From Helicobacter bizzozeronii CCUG 35545 (GTDB taxonomy: Bacteria > Campylobacterota > Campylobacteria > Campylobacterales > Helicobacteraceae), in contig CAGP01000008.1 in assembly GCA_000263275.1 (NCBI GenBank), positions 1-64,000 on the forward strand: a DNA stretch of 64,000 bases, read 5' to 3'. Below the pieces are notes generated by a model. It was not told the origin of the DNA. It saw only the letters and a list, made by a program, of their open reading frames with translations, and made no database searches. Below, piece after piece: positions 30,511 through 41,807 of the stretch; the stretch's first letter is position 1; the number at the start of each line of letters is the position of its first letter. A program made the translations under genes and the position numbers.

Positions 30511-33047
30511 ATGCGTATCAGCGATGGGGGTAAATACAACCAAATCCATTATTACCAAAATGCCTTGCAAAACAAGCTCAACACGGCTAACAACAAAATA
30601 GCCTCTGGATTAAAAATCCAGTATGGCTACCAAGATAGCAATATTGACAACCAAAACCTCAAATACGGCTTTGAGGAAAACACACTGGATCAAGGCTTGG
30701 ATGTCGCCCAGAGTGCCCACACAGCCACGCTCAACACCGATAAGGCTTTGGGCGAACTCTCCAGCACGATGGAGCAATTCAAAACCAAATTGATTCAAGC
30801 GGCTAGCGATGCGCATTCCACGACCTCCCGCCAAGCCATTGCCCTAGATTTAGCCCACCTCAAAGATCACATGATCAACATCGCCAATACTTCCATTGGG
30901 GGGGAATATCTCTTTGGGGGGAGCAAGGTCGATCGCCCCCCCTTTGACAAAGCGGGTAACTACTATGGCAATAATGAAGATCTCAATGCCTTAGTGGGTT
31001 CTCATAATCTTGTGCCCTACAATGTAACGGGGCATAATTTATTTTTAGGCAAGGATTTAGACAAACAAAAAAGTATCACCACCAATATAAAGATGTTGAA
31101 TCAAAGCAAACTACACCCCGATGTGATGGACGCGCTCAACAGCACCGCTAACCCCCAAGAAGTCTTTATCACCCCTGAGGACACCTTGCGTGATTTGATT
31201 GGGGATGATGATAATAACCCCCAAAAATGATGCCAAAGAGTATTTTTACTTACAGGGGGTGCGCCCGGATGGGAGTGCCTTTAAGGCAAAGTTTGCCCTA
31301 GATAAGGCTTATAGCAAAATAGAGGGGGCGACTAAAGTTAGCGATCTCTTACGCCAAATTGGTCGGGAGTATGGCAACACCTCCACAAACAAGCTTGTAG
31401 ATGTTACCTTGAATGCGTGGGGGGAGATTGAGATTAGAGATCTCACTAGCGGCAATGCCACGATTGATTTTCACATGATCTCTAGTGATAAAGATGTGGA
31501 TAACTTAGACACCTTGCGTTCGAGCAACGCACGGGTTACCACTTATGTCAAAAGCCCCTTTTTGACCGCCCGTAGCCTCTCACAAGTGCAGGGGGTGAAT
31601 AATCTCTATGATAAGCGGGTTTTAGATGTGCCCAGTGCCTTTATCGCCCAAGATAACACCCCTGCGACTAAAAATACCAAACTCAGCGCGATCTTGGGCG
31701 AGGGGGTGGCGTATTTGCAAATTGAGGGCACAGCCCCTAATAACCCCGATGGGAGTATCAATAACACCCCCATACCCCCTTTCCATTTAGACACCAAAAC
31801 CGCCACCATGCAGGATTTGATGGATGGAATCAAAACGCATTTTGGGGGGAATTTAGATGTGGAGCTTTCCAGCGATGGGCATTTGCGCGTGATCGATCGC
31901 AATGTCAAAAATAAAGACCATGATAGCCCCAATCCGCCCTTTGATGGACCGCATGGCTTGAGTTTGACTCTAAAGACTTTGGATAGCAAGGGTGCAGAGA
32001 TTCAAGCCCTCCCCACTGATTATGCCAGCGAATAACCAAAAAACCTATTTCACCAATCGGGGGTCTTTGTTGGTTGGTAATGTCTCTCAGGTTGTGCCCA
32101 AAAGCATGGACTATGCCAGCGGGGCGACCACTCTAGCTGCGGTGATGGGGGCTAACATTGGCGAACAAACCTATGTTTTAAAGCTCAAAGATCATAATGG
32201 CGTGCCCCTAGAGGCTAAGTTGCACTTGGACAACAAGGGCGCATTTTTGCAATTACCCAATCAAGAGGGAGGTATGCCCTATGAAATCCCCCTTTATAAC
32301 CGCGACCAAGAAACCCCCACCCTCACTAAGCCCAATGATTTTACTTACCGCCAGTTGATGGATGCGATCAGCATTGCGATGAATTATAGCAACCAAGACA
32401 AAAAAGAATACGCCCAAGCCCAAGCAGGCGTGCCCTCCAAAGAGAGCAAGGCGGCATTTCTCTCCATCCTCAAACAATCCAATGATCGTGTGAGCGTGTC
32501 TTTGAATGAAAACGGGCAAATAGCGATCCAAGATAACACCCGTTCTAATACGCTCATGCAATTCATGCTCTATGATGAAAAGGCAAACGATTTTTCAGAG
32601 CCTAGCCTCAAAAGAGATGTGCCCAGTTTACGCCTCAATGCCAATAATGCCCTCACCATCGACCAGCCCCACATTAATTTTTTCAAACAATTAGATGGGG
32701 TGATTGAATCGGTGCAAAAGGGAATTTATCGCCCCGATGCTCTGCCCGGAGCTTATAACGAGGATTTACGCAACTTAGGGATACAAAATAACATCGCCCT
32801 TGTGGATCACTTGAGCGATCATGTCGAAAAGGTGATTGCGGCTAATGGGGCGCATAGCCGCAGCTTTGCTAACATCATGCGCCGTAATGAAGTGCTCAAA
32901 TCCCAAGTGCAAGCCATTCGAGGGGAGACCACCGGCACCGATGTTGCTGAAACTTATAACAAGTTTGCCCAATTGCGCAACAATTACGATGCAGCCCTAG
33001 CCTCCTCAAGCAAGATCAACCAAATGAGTCTCACGCACTACCTCTAG
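30511..33047 (+). CDS. flgL: Flagellar hook-filament junction protein FlgL (two frame breaks)
   Basis: Forms the HAP3 ring joining hook and filament. The flagellin-like N-terminus (MRISDGGKYNQIHYYQNALQ) has a coiled segment and IGGEYLFGGSK. The C-terminal helix (about 32860-33040) ends with ETYNKFAQLRNNYDAAL and SLTHYL. The large middle insertion makes it about 840 residues, as in H. pylori FlgL and unlike the 300-residue enterobacterial form. Breaks lie near 31210-31226 and in the A6 run near 32037-32042. ATG 30511 has AAAGGAAG upstream. It is transcribed from the sigma-54 promoter. Confidence 0.9.
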
Positions 33048-33057
33048 GCTTGGGGGG

Positions 33058-35180
33058 CTATTTTATAATCCCTCCTTTAAAGAGGTAGTGCCAGCTTAAG
33101 CCATTGGCAATATTATCTCTCTCTAAGAGTTGCTTGGCTAGTTTGAGGTCTTGGGGATCGCTCTTATGTGGGATTAATTGCCCCTTTTGGATATAAAAAA
33201 GTTTGTTGGGTTCATCTTCCCCGCATAAAAAGTCAATCCCCTCTTGCCCTTTAGCCGCTATGACCTCAAAGCCCAAAGCGGGGTCATCTAGGCAAGTATT
33301 AGAGGTGTTGGCATTGCTAAACAAGGGCTTACCAAAGCTGGCATAGGTGTAGCCCTTAGGGGCGATTAGCTCCATAATCGTGGGGGCGATGTCAATGTGT
33401 GCGCCCACACAGCGGATTTGTTGGGGCTTGAGCGAGGGGGCATAAAGAATCAAAGGCACGCTCTTTTTCCAATAGAGATTATTTTTAGCGTATTCAAAAC
33501 TGCGATCAAAGTGATCGCCTGTGATGATGAACAGCGCATTGGGGAATTTGGTGCTGGCTTTTTTTGATGAAATCCACCAAGATTTTATCATACCAATAGA
33601 TATGCCCTAAGAAGTTGGCATCAGGCAGGTCTTGGCTTTTGGGGGTGGCTTTGACAAAGGCTTGGATGGATTCTAGGGGCACGCCAAAGGCTTTGAGATT
33701 GACATTGCGGCTTGTGTGGTTGCTCAAAGTCATCACCATGCTAAAGGTGGGTTGATCAACTGGGGTTTTTTCTAAGATATAATCAAACAAGATATTATCA
33801 TGCACGCCCCATTCGCTCTCTAAGGGTTTGGGGTAGATTGTAGGGTTGTTAGCCAACTTGTCTTTAGCAAAGCGCAACAGATAGGTATTAAAGATGAGAT
33901 CATCAAAGCCCTGTAGTTTGGTGAAACTATCTAAGCGATTCCAAATCCCGCTCCCCCCATAGTAAAAAACATTGTGGAAGCCTAGCCCCTTCATTTGGTT
34001 GCCAATGGCGGTGGGCAGGCTAGGGATTTTCACGCCCATATTCACAAAATTAGTGTCATTGATCCCCATTAAACCCGTGATCTGCACATCTAAACTTTTG
34101 ACCGTGCGTTTGGCATTTTCTAGGAATAAGGGGAAGATAAAGCCATGCTGGTGATCATCTAAGCTTTTAAGCGCACTGACCAAATGAATTGCGTCAAATT
34201 TAGGGTCAAAATGCCAGCTTGAGAGCGACTCGGAGACAATGTAAAAAACATGGGTGATGCTGGGTTTTAAAGGGTTGGTGCTTTGCTGTTCTAAAAGTTT
34301 GCCCAGATCAAGAGGAGGGGGCGTATCACTGGGGAGATTAAAATACTCTTTTGTGGCTTGTAAAAGGGGTTTGGGGCTAAAATTAGCAAAGGTGATCTTT
34401 TGGCTCTTGGCGTGGTTTTTAAAGACCAAGTAGAGATTACGGAATGCTCCGGGGGTGATTTGGCGCAAAAAGACATTTTCGGCTGGCTGGATTGCCGAGT
34501 CTAAAGAAATGGCGGTCAGTCCAAAGCGCGCATTGATGGAGATGAGCATGAAGAATGCCAAACAAGCCGCTGTTAGCCCTAAAATGACCTTGAGCGAAAA
34601 ATCTTTAAAGACCTCATAGAAAATTTGGGCTATTTGGGCCACTCTAAGATACACCCAAAAGCCCAGTAAGCTCAAAACCAGCCAGATTAAAATTTTAGTG
34701 CCAATAAAATACTCGCCTCTAATTGCCATGCTTAAAAGCGTGCCCGGGCTTTCATCAAAGACTTCAAGCAAATTGGCATCAAAGACAGCGCCATAAATGC
34801 TATAAAAAGTCATGTTGGCAATTTGCAAAAACACACACAGGGCAATGACCAAGAGGGCATAGGTATTACAAATTTTGCGCTGGGCTTTGGCTTTGATGGA
34901 TAAAAGAGCTAAGAGCAAAAAGACAAGCCCAAAAATGGCGACCATGCGGTTATCATAGCGCATACCATTGCCCAAAGTCTGCCAAATTTGAGACGATAGA
35001 GAGCTTAGAGCATGCCCATGCAAAGCGAGGGCATCTTTATAAATGCCCGTGTAGCCCAAAAAGCCCAAGCGCAAGCAGATAAAAAAAGGCACTAAGAAAG
35101 AGGCTAAAAAAAAGCGTGGATAGGAGCAGATGGAAAAACCTCTGCCCCCAAGACACCCTAGAGGGGAAGACTAAGGGCAT
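33058..35180 (-). CDS. LtaS/EptA-like sulfatase-family membrane enzyme (two frame breaks)
   Basis: A membrane-anchored member of the alkaline phosphatase/sulfatase superfamily, similar to lipoteichoic acid synthases and phosphoethanolamine transferases. From ATG 35180 the sequence reads MPLVFPSRVSWG and a hydrophobic segment, and joins the rest after one base change near 35084-35094. Four or five membrane helices fill residues 20-215. The periplasmic domain has VFYIVSESLSSWHF (the metal/nucleophile Ser region), a mid motif GIWNRLDSFTKLQGF and the metal-binding ITGDHFDRS. That last motif follows a second break in a T7 run near 33560-33566. Length is about 705 residues. The product is probably an envelope phosphate-group transferase; the substrate is unknown. 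It is convergent with flgL. Confidence 0.75.
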
Positions 35181-35192
35181 GGCTACTGGGTG

Positions 35193-35950
35193 CTAATATT
35201 TTTTCTGTGCCTTCAAGTCCGCCACATCTTTAGCATAGGCTTTGATCCGATCTTGGGTGAGCTTGGTGTCCATTTTGGCCATCACATCTTTAAAGATTTG
35301 GTTCAACGCCCTTTTTACCGCATCATTAGAGTCGTCCTTGCCCTTGTATAACGAGCTTAAAAGTCCGCCGGTGTGTTCAGAACGGCTGGAGCGGATAAAG
35401 GGTTCTTTGATGTAAAGTTCGCTCAAATCCACCATGAACGAATCGATTGCCTCGCCGCTGGTGGGCTCAACAAACACCACCTTAATATACCCCATGGATA
35501 AAAGCGTGCCTTTGGTAACATCCATGCCCGTAGAGAAAATGAGTCCGGGGCTGGTATTTTTTTTTGTTCTGTCGTCTTGGGATCGGGTCTTAAAACCACC
35601 TCACCATTCATTTCCAGCACTAAGTAACTATCTTTCTTTTGGGCAAAAGAGAGGTCATTTTTATCGCTCACATCAGAAATCGCCACTTTGTAGCCTTGAT
35701 TTTCCAGCAAAGATTGGACCTTGAGAGTCAGCTCATCTCTAAACTTGTTGGAATACTCCTTAGCGATGTTGTCGCTGTATTGCAATGCGGGTTTGAGCAA
35801 AATAATGGTTTGGTTGGTTTTAGGGGCTGCCATCACACCTGTTTTGTAAGCCAAATTCAAGGGGACATTGTTGGTAACGGTGATACTAGGGCCACAACCC
35901 ACCAAAATAGCCCCCGCAACAACGCCCAAAAGCCATGATTTCTTCTGCAT
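35193..35950 (-). CDS. hpaA: HpaA-family surface lipoprotein (one frame break)
   Basis: Neuraminyllactose-binding haemagglutinin homologue, a lipoprotein found on the flagellar sheath and cell surface in H. pylori. The signal peptide ends in lipobox LVGC. The body has NQTIILLKPALQYSDNIAKEY, FRDELTLKVQSLLENQGY and, after repair, GYIKVVFVEPTSGEAIDSF with an amphipathic C-terminal helix. The frame breaks at a T9 run near 35559-35567 (A9 on the sense strand). Length is about 252 residues. It is close downstream of the moa operon, as in H. pylori. A second family member lies at 45458-46176. Confidence 0.85.
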
Positions 35951-35991
35951 AAAATTCTCCTTTATTGTGTAATTAACTCAAATACATGGGT

Positions 35992-36852
35992 TTAAGAGCG
36001 TTGGTAAGTGCCGCTCTTGCCCCCCTCTTTATACTCTAGCTGGATAGCCCCAATCACCATGCTTTTATCTAAAGATTTGACCATGTCATAAATGGTTAAA
36101 AGCCCCACACTCACACCCGTGAGCGCCTCCATTTCCACGCCAGTTTGCCCATGGTATTTCACGCGCACCTGCACAACAAGGGCGTGTTCTTGGGGCTGTT
36201 CTAAAACCTCTACAGCGATATTAGAAAGATTGAGGGGGTGGCACATGGGGATGAGCGCGCTGGTTTGTTTAGCCCCCATGATTGCGGCGATCACAGCGGT
36301 TTGAATCACCGGACCTTTTTTAATTTGGTTGTCTAAAACCGCCTTGTAAGCCTGCGCCCCCATGCTGATCTTGCCACTAGCAAGGGCGATTCTTAGGGTG
36401 TCAGGCTTGGGGCTCACATCGACCATGTTAGGGTTATTGTGGGTGTCTAGGTGGCTAAGGGCAACTCCCCTATCTAAGACATTGCACACCTCAGACCCCC
36501 GCTTACTAGGGGCTTGCAAACTTAGCTTATGATTTGGGTTATGATTGTTCTCTAAATCCACCTCTTTTGGGGTGCATAATGCAAACTCTCTAAGCCCGGT
36601 GATTTGTCCTTTTGAGCGCACATAGGCAATTTTAAGAATGCCTTTGGCTTGCAACTCGTCAAGGTATTTGTAGATGGTGTTACGGCTGAGTTTGAGGGTT
36701 TTACAAAGGTATTCGGTTGTGATCTGCCATGTGCTGGGCAGGGCATTGATGAGCACTACAAGCCCTAATGCTTGGGCACTCAAGCCAGAGTTCAAAACGA
36801 TGCCGTTGGGTATGGAGGTGTAGTTGGTGGTGGGCTTAAACTTGGCGATCAT
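35992..36852 (-). CDS. moaC: Cyclic pyranopterin monophosphate synthase MoaC with N-terminal HTH
   Basis: Residues about 136-286 are MoaC, which closes the pyranopterin ring in molybdopterin synthesis: [56 protein letters not shown] and the catalytic Lys/Asp region are all present. Residues 1-110 are a separate winged-helix domain ([36 protein letters not shown]), as in replication or regulatory proteins. MoaC is usually about 160 residues, so this reads as an HTH-MoaC fusion. However, one extra base in the short GGG run at 36459-36461 would end the HTH frame at a TAG and give MoaC its own TTG start (MPLSHL), so the fusion may be an artefact. It is fourth in the moaD-moaE-mogA-moaC series. 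Confidence 0.85.
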   Translation of the reverse strand: MIAKFKPTTNYTSIPNGIVLNSGLSAQALGLVVLINALPSTWQITTEYLCKTLKLSRNTIYKYLDELQAKGILKIAYVRSKGQITGLREFALCTPKEVDLENNHNPNHKLSLQAPSKRGSEVCNVLDRGVALSHLDTHNNPNMVDVSPKPDTLRIALASGKISMGAQAYKAVLDNQIKKGPVIQTAVIAAIMGAKQTSALIPMCHPLNLSNIAVEVLEQPQEHALVVQVRVKYHGQTGVEMEALTGVSVGLLTIYDMVKSLDKSMVIGAIQLEYKEGGKSGTYQRS

Positions 36853-36946
36853 TAAAAACTCCTTTGAATTGGTTGAAGATAGGGACTAGACTATGGCTAG
36901 CTTGGGGCAAGTAGCGCGCATAGGTGCTCGTGATATGTGCATTTCT

Positions 36947-37483
36947 CTATGCCTTAATTGGGCGGAACACTTGGATATGCTCTGTGTTGCCCTCAATATA
37001 GCCCCCCCCGATCAAGTCAATGCAATAGGGGATAGCTGGGAAAACCGCCTCTAAGCATTCTCTAATGCTCTTGGGTTTGCCGGGCAAATTGACAATCAAG
37101 CTTGAGCCCCTAATGCCCGCTGTTTGCCTAGATAAAATCGCTGTGGGGACATACCTTAGGCTGGTGGCACGCATTAATTCCCCAAAGCCGGGCAACATTT
37201 TAGAACACACCGCCTGCGTAGCCTCTGGGGTTACATCTCTAGGGGCTGGACCTGTGCCCCCTGTGGTTACAATGAGATCGCAACCACACACATCGCTAAG
37301 TTCAATCAAGCTCTCTTGAATCAAGTCCTGTTCATCGGCGATCAGGCGGTATTCAAACACCAAAGGATTAATGATATACTCGCTTAAAACCTCTTTAATC
37401 GCCCCCCCGCTCACATCCTCATAGACCCCACTACTCGCCCGATCGCTACTGACCACAACCCCGATTTTAATGCTCTCCACCAA
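36947..37483 (-). CDS. mogA: Molybdopterin adenylyltransferase MogA
   Basis: Adenylylates molybdopterin before metal insertion by MoeA. At 178 residues it is intact. It starts with IGVVVSSDRASSGVYED and has TTGGTGPAPRDVTPEAT, the family substrate motif, LRY-PTAILSRQTAGIRG and NLPGKPKSIRECLEAVFP. It lies between moaE (6-base gap) and the HTH-MoaC gene; the 94 bases before the latter hold its ribosome site (AGGAG). Confidence 0.93.
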   Translation of the reverse strand: MVESIKIGVVVSSDRASSGVYEDVSGGAIKEVLSEYIINPLVFEYRLIADEQDLIQESLIELSDVCGCDLIVTTGGTGPAPRDVTPEATQAVCSKMLPGFGELMRATSLRYVPTAILSRQTAGIRGSSLIVNLPGKPKSIRECLEAVFPAIPYCIDLIGGGYIEGNTEHIQVFRPIKA

Positions 37484-37489
37484 CCCCCC

Positions 37490-37930
37490 TTAAGCCAACA
37501 GCCCGCTACCCCTCAAAGGGTGGCTTCTCTCTTTGGCATAAACACGCTGGTTGTCCAGCAGATCGTATTTCCAAATCGGTGCGTTGTGCTTGAAGTCTTC
37601 AATAAAATCCACATACAAGGCTAGGGCGGCTTTGCGGTGCTCTGAGATCAGACCCACCATGTAAGAAGTTTGCAAAACCGGCACATCGCCCCTTGAATGC
37701 GCCATTTTTAAGAGCACCTCTTGCAAGAGCGCGCGTTCTTGCCACGCACCAAACCACGCTTGCAACAAGGGTTCATGTATATCAAAACTCAACCCTTGAA
37801 AATTTGGGCTTTGGGGGCGCACCACCCCACTAAACACACATAAAGCCCCCGCCCCTTTTAATCTGCACTCTTGCTCCCAACGCACATAAAGAGCAGAACC
37901 ATCTAACGCACCCTCAAAAATTTCTAGCAT
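37490..37930 (-). CDS. moaE: Molybdopterin synthase large subunit MoaE
   Basis: Transfers sulfur from MoaD to precursor Z. At 146 residues it is complete. Visible are GAGALCVFSGVVR, a helix AWF-AWQERALLQ, HSRGDVPVLQTSYMVGLISEHRKAAL and a C-terminal KYDLL stretch. It is adjacent to moaD, with stop and start abutting, as the two subunits of one enzyme. Confidence 0.9.
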   Translation of the reverse strand: MLEIFEGALDGSALYVRWEQECRLKGAGALCVFSGVVRPQSPNFQGLSFDIHEPLLQAWFGAWQERALLQEVLLKMAHSRGDVPVLQTSYMVGLISEHRKAALALYVDFIEDFKHNAPIWKYDLLDNQRVYAKERSHPLRGSGLLA

Positions 37931-38155
37931 TCAACCTCCGCACACGGGGGGCAAGACCATCACCCTATCCCCATCTCTAAGCGGTGTGTGCAAGTCCTCT
38001 ACCAAAACATCATTCACGCTGATTGCGCTCATAGCCAGCCACGGGCGCACATTCTCTTTTTCTTGCAAAATAGCTCTAAGCCCGTGCAAATCGCAAATAT
38101 CCAAGTGCATGCTCTCCTCTTTGATTGGACCCAAAAACTCCACGCAAACCATCAA
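37931..38155 (-). CDS. moaD: Molybdopterin synthase small subunit MoaD
   Basis: The sulfur carrier of molybdopterin synthase. A 74-residue ubiquitin-like protein with the required Gly-Gly C-terminus (PPVCGG), which is thiocarboxylated. It begins the leftward moaD-moaE-mogA-moaC operon. AAGGAG lies upstream of ATG 38155, and a -10-like TGCTATTCT lies about 33 bases before the start. Confidence 0.9.
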   Translation of the reverse strand: MMVCVEFLGPIKEESMHLDICDLHGLRAILQEKENVRPWLAMSAISVNDVLVEDLHTPLRDGDRVMVLPPVCGG

Positions 38156-38204
38156 TTCTCCTTAAAAAATTACCTTAGAATAGCAAAATTTTCCGTGTTT
38201 TTAG

Positions 38205-40262
38205 CTAATAACGCCTTAGTAATTTTTTGCGTTGCACATCTTTTAAAATCTCTTCGGATATGCGGTTAATGTCTTGAGAAGCCAATAGAGAATCGCGCGC
38301 AATGGCGATATTGCTCTTGGTGTCTTTTTTAAACTCCTCTAAGGATTGGTTGATAAATTCCACCTCTTGGGCTTGGTTTTGGATACTCGCTGAAGTGTCT
38401 GAAATGCTTTGCACCAGCACATTAATATTGCTCTCTATCTCGCTCAAAGATTTTTGTGTGCGTTCAGCTAGCTTTCTGACCTCATCAGCCACCACCGCAA
38501 AGCCGCGCCCATGTTCGCCCGCCCGGGCCGCTTCAATAGCCGCATTTAAAGCCAGCAAATTAGTTTGATCGGCAATGTCTCTAATGATCTCCACGATATT
38601 TTTAATGTCTTGCCCTTGTTGGATCACCTCTTGGGTTTTTTGCGCCACCTCTGTAATGCCACTGGTGATCCCAGCGATGCTCACGATGGTTTTATCTAAG
38701 CTATTATTTTGGCTGGTCGCAATTTCATTGAGGCGATCCACGCAACCATTTAAGATCACCACCTTGCCATCGAGTTCCTTAGCAAACCCCGCTGAAGTGT
38801 TTAGCATGCGTCTTGTTTCATGCACAAGACCATCTACGACCTTCTCAATATGCCCGCTTGCTCCGGGGATGCCCTGTCTAAAGTCATATTGGCTATAACG
38901 CTCAAAAGCATCGTTGATTGTTTTCATGTGCATGCCGATGTTTTTTTGCATATAGAGAATGATATTGTTCAGGTTTTTCTTTAGGGCGATCAAAGAGGGG
39001 TTATTAGGCTCTGCATCCACGGTTTGGCTAAAATCCCCCTCCTCGACCCTAGAGGCGACTTGGATACTATTTTCTACAGATTGTTCGTCTTGCAAAATGG
39101 TTTTTTGGATTTGTTGGATATTTTGGTTGATATTGGCTTGCATTTTGCCCAAATCATCCTGACTCTTGGCTGGGATCAGCTTGATTTGATCGGCTGAGAT
39201 TTCATGGCGTAAAATCTTAAAGAAGTTGTCCAAATTTTGGGACACCGCTATAATGCGCTTGGCCATTAAAACATAGAGCAACCAATAGATCACGCCAATC
39301 ACAACAAACAAGCCGATCACGCCTGTAATGCGGATTGTGAGCTTAATAGAATCAATGTCCCTAAAAACACGCTTCTCACTTCTTACGCCCACGACCGCCC
39401 AATGCAAGGGGTTATCATCGACTTTTTCAAGCACTTTGAAGGGATAGATCGCGCCATAGGAGAGTTCTTGATTGACGGTCGAATAGATCCGCAAGACTTG
39501 TTTTTGCCCATTTTGGATAAAGGGCAAGCCTTGTTGGGCAAAGTCTTTATTGACCCCCTCCCAAGAACGCCCACGCAATTCATGGTGATTACCACCCACG
39601 ACCAATAAAGTCCCATCTTGGGCGATCAGATTAAAGGATGTATCCCCGACTCCATAAGATTTGAGCACGGAATCAAAGAGATCGATGTTGATAAAAAGGA
39701 TGATCGCGCCCTTAAAAATCCCTTGATGATCTCTTAAGGAATAAGCCACATCGATTCCATAGATGACTTGCCCATCATGCATGGTGCGCAAATAGGGCTT
39801 ACCCAAAACAAGTTTAGAGGTATTTTTGCTGGCGATATATAAGGGATTGTGGTAGAGATCGGGCGTAGTGATGGTGCTAATTTTACCCGAATTGCTCTTA
39901 TCGACACTAAAACTATAGGAGTTGATTGATTCCCCCTCTGTAGCGATGGATAGGGCATAGACAGCCTGTGTATAGCGCAGATATTCGCTCAGAAAATGTT
40001 CCTCAAAATCCAGATCGGCTCGGGTGTTGTTTTTCAATAAAACGGCTTTGATGATGTGCAAACGCACCAAAGCCCGCTCAATGCTGGATTGCACACCCCA
40101 GCTCGCATTGCGCACTTGGGCTTGCAAACGATTGAGGGCTTCTGTCTCTAAAATGCGCTCCGCCTTAGAAGAGACAATATAACTCATCGCCACCACCAAG
40201 AGCACCAACACCGATCCAATCGCCAATGCCATTTTTGTCCGCAAACTCATTTTTTTAAACAT
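38205..40262 (-). CDS. Methyl-accepting chemotaxis protein (dCache type)
   Basis: A 685-residue transducer. The first membrane helix spans about residues 11-30. The periplasmic sensor (35-300) has the double-Cache pattern ([34 protein letters not shown]). The second helix spans about 308-335, then HAMP, then the signalling domain around 470-680. Its conserved hairpin tip reads [26 protein letters not shown]. The C-terminus [15 protein letters not shown] has no NWETF-type tail. It is similar to H. pylori TlpA/TlpC; which one, and its ligand, cannot be told. Intact frame. Confidence 0.9.
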   Translation of the reverse strand: MFKKMSLRTKMALAIGSVLVLLVVAMSYIVSSKAERILETEALNRLQAQVRNASWGVQSSIERALVRLHIIKAVLLKNNTRADLDFEEHFLSEYLRYTQAVYALSIATEGESINSYSFSVDKSNSGKISTITTPDLYHNPLYIASKNTSKLVLGKPYLRTMHDGQVIYGIDVAYSLRDHQGIFKGAIILFINIDLFDSVLKSYGVGDTSFNLIAQDGTLLVVGGNHHELRGRSWEGVNKDFAQQGLPFIQNGQKQVLRIYSTVNQELSYGAIYPFKVLEKVDDNPLHWAVVGVRSEKRVFRDIDSIKLTIRITGVIGLFVVIGVIYWLLYVLMAKRIIAVSQNLDNFFKILRHEISADQIKLIPAKSQDDLGKMQANINQNIQQIQKTILQDEQSVENSIQVASRVEEGDFSQTVDAEPNNPSLIALKKNLNNIILYMQKNIGMHMKTINDAFERYSQYDFRQGIPGASGHIEKVVDGLVHETRRMLNTSAGFAKELDGKVVILNGCVDRLNEIATSQNNSLDKTIVSIAGITSGITEVAQKTQEVIQQGQDIKNIVEIIRDIADQTNLLALNAAIEAARAGEHGRGFAVVADEVRKLAERTQKSLSEIESNINVLVQSISDTSASIQNQAQEVEFINQSLEEFKKDTKSNIAIARDSLLASQDINRISEEILKDVQRKKLLRRY

Positions 40263-40347
40263 TGCTACTCATCAATTGGATTTCCCAACCCCATGCAATA
40301 AATACTATAGCAAATCTTTCTAAAAATTTAAAGACCCCCCTAAGAGC

Positions 40348-40938
40348 CTAGAGCAAATGCCCCATTTTGTTTTTTTTGGTTTCCAAGTATTCCTTATTAT
40401 GGCAGTTGCTTTCAACAATAATACTACTGCGTTCAACCCCCACATAAGCCCCAATGGCAGCGATTTTTTGGGGGTTATTGGTCAAAAGCTGGATTTTAGC
40501 AATCCCGTAGTGTTTCAAAATATCCCCCACAATGGCATAATCGCGCTCATCATCTTTAAACCCGATCGCCCGATTAGCCTCGATCGTGTCATAGCCTTGA
40601 TCTTGCAAGGCATAGGCGTTGATCTTGTTAAAAAGCCCAATGCCCCGCCCCTCTTGGCGTAAATAAATCAACATGCCCCCCTGCTCATGTGTGCTAATTT
40701 GGCGCATAGCCATCTCCAATTCACCCCCACAATCGCATTTTTGGGAGCCAAAGACATCTCCGGTCAAACACTCCGAATGCACTCTAACAAGGGGCACTTC
40801 TAAGAGTTCTTGGGTGAAGACAACCAAATGATCCACTGGCAAGCCCTCTTCTTTATGTTCTTGGAAAGATTGAATCCAAAACATCCCAAACTTTGTAGGG
40901 AGTTTGGCGCGGTTTGAAACCTTAACCCGACTATCCAT
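40348..40938 (-). CDS. ribA: GTP cyclohydrolase II RibA
   Basis: Opens GTP in riboflavin synthesis. 196 residues. The zinc site is [15 protein letters not shown], the catalytic loop is [15 protein letters not shown], and [16 protein letters not shown] follows. It is a stand-alone RibA without a RibB domain, as in H. pylori, and is set close to the moa locus in the same order. Confidence 0.94.
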   Translation of the reverse strand: MDSRVKVSNRAKLPTKFGMFWIQSFQEHKEEGLPVDHLVVFTQELLEVPLVRVHSECLTGDVFGSQKCDCGGELEMAMRQISTHEQGGMLIYLRQEGRGIGLFNKINAYALQDQGYDTIEANRAIGFKDDERDYAIVGDILKHYGIAKIQLLTNNPQKIAAIGAYVGVERSSIIVESNCHNKEYLETKKNKMGHLL

Positions 40939-41009
40939 ATCAAGCCCTTTATATTTGCAAAATGGGGCACTATGCTAGTACCTAAAGCCCACATTATGGT
41001 AAATATTGC

Positions 41010-41687
41010 CTAACCTTTCTTTAAGCTATTCTTATTCTCTATGCCTAGCATTTTGGTTACGCCCAGATTTTGGAGCACAAAACCAATAAAATCCATGCAG
41101 AAAAGCGCAATATGCCCTAAAAGCCTAAAACCTAATAATTTTTTTTGCTGTTTTTGGATGTGCTGGGTAGCGTGGTAGAAAAACTCCCCCACTAAAGGAC
41201 CCATAGTCGGCGTGCAGATCAAATCTTGCCAGCTAGGGATTTCCACAAAGGCTTCTAGCCCGTATTCCCAAAAAAAAGTTGAGACCAAGAAAGTGAAGAG
41301 CACCCCCGCACTCCAGCGATAGCCCGCCACCCTTGATTGCATGTAGTAAATCGCGCCAAAATAGGGGTGCAAGACCCAATTAAAGATGAATAGATCGTCA
41401 TCAAATTGCGGGCCCAAGCAGACATTATGTATCCAACTTCCCAGCCCAAATTTTTCTTTGCTCCAATGCGTAACACTCTCGGGCATCAAATACAGCCCCA
41501 CAATGCCCAAAATAAAGCAAATACCCAACAGCCCCACACTCGCACCCAAGTATTTAGACCGGCTATCGGGCACATAGTGTGTGTTCAGAATACCAGAATC
41601 CAAACTCTTCAACGCACCTTGAGAGTTCTTCTTAGCAAGCAAATAGCGCAACAAAATATCAATGCCAACCCACGGAGATAAGAGCAA
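41010..41687 (-). CDS. DUF3943-type membrane protein
   Basis: A 225-residue protein with several hydrophobic segments. Motifs HPYFGAIYYMQSRVAGY and FFWEYGLEAFVEIPSWQDLICTP match the DUF3943 group, found mostly in outer-membrane or envelope settings. The family function is unknown. The start at 41687 (TTG) is uncertain: an ATG about 12 bases further upstream begins MLIAL in another frame, suggesting a one-base indel in the first codons. It is divergent from cstA. Confidence 0.65.
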   Translation of the reverse strand: MLLSPWVGIDILLRYLLAKKNSQGALKSLDSGILNTHYVPDSRSKYLGASVGLLGICFILGIVGLYLMPESVTHWSKEKFGLGSWIHNVCLGPQFDDDLFIFNWVLHPYFGAIYYMQSRVAGYRWSAGVLFTFLVSTFFWEYGLEAFVEIPSWQDLICTPTMGPLVGEFFYHATQHIQKQQKKLLGFRLLGHIALFCMDFIGFVLQNLGVTKMLGIENKNSLKKG

Positions 41688-41807
41688 TCAACATAACCAG
41701 CCTTTTATTTTGGAATCGCCCTAATGATAGCTAAAATTTTAAATAAAATGGCAGAATTGTTTGATACGATCCACTTACAAAACAAATCGATTTGGAGAAA
41801 GGCAAGA

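Noticed and set aside
38205-40262. Assigning the chemoreceptor to TlpA, TlpB or TlpC
   Set aside because: The signalling domain is shared by all; the sensor domain cannot be assigned by eye.
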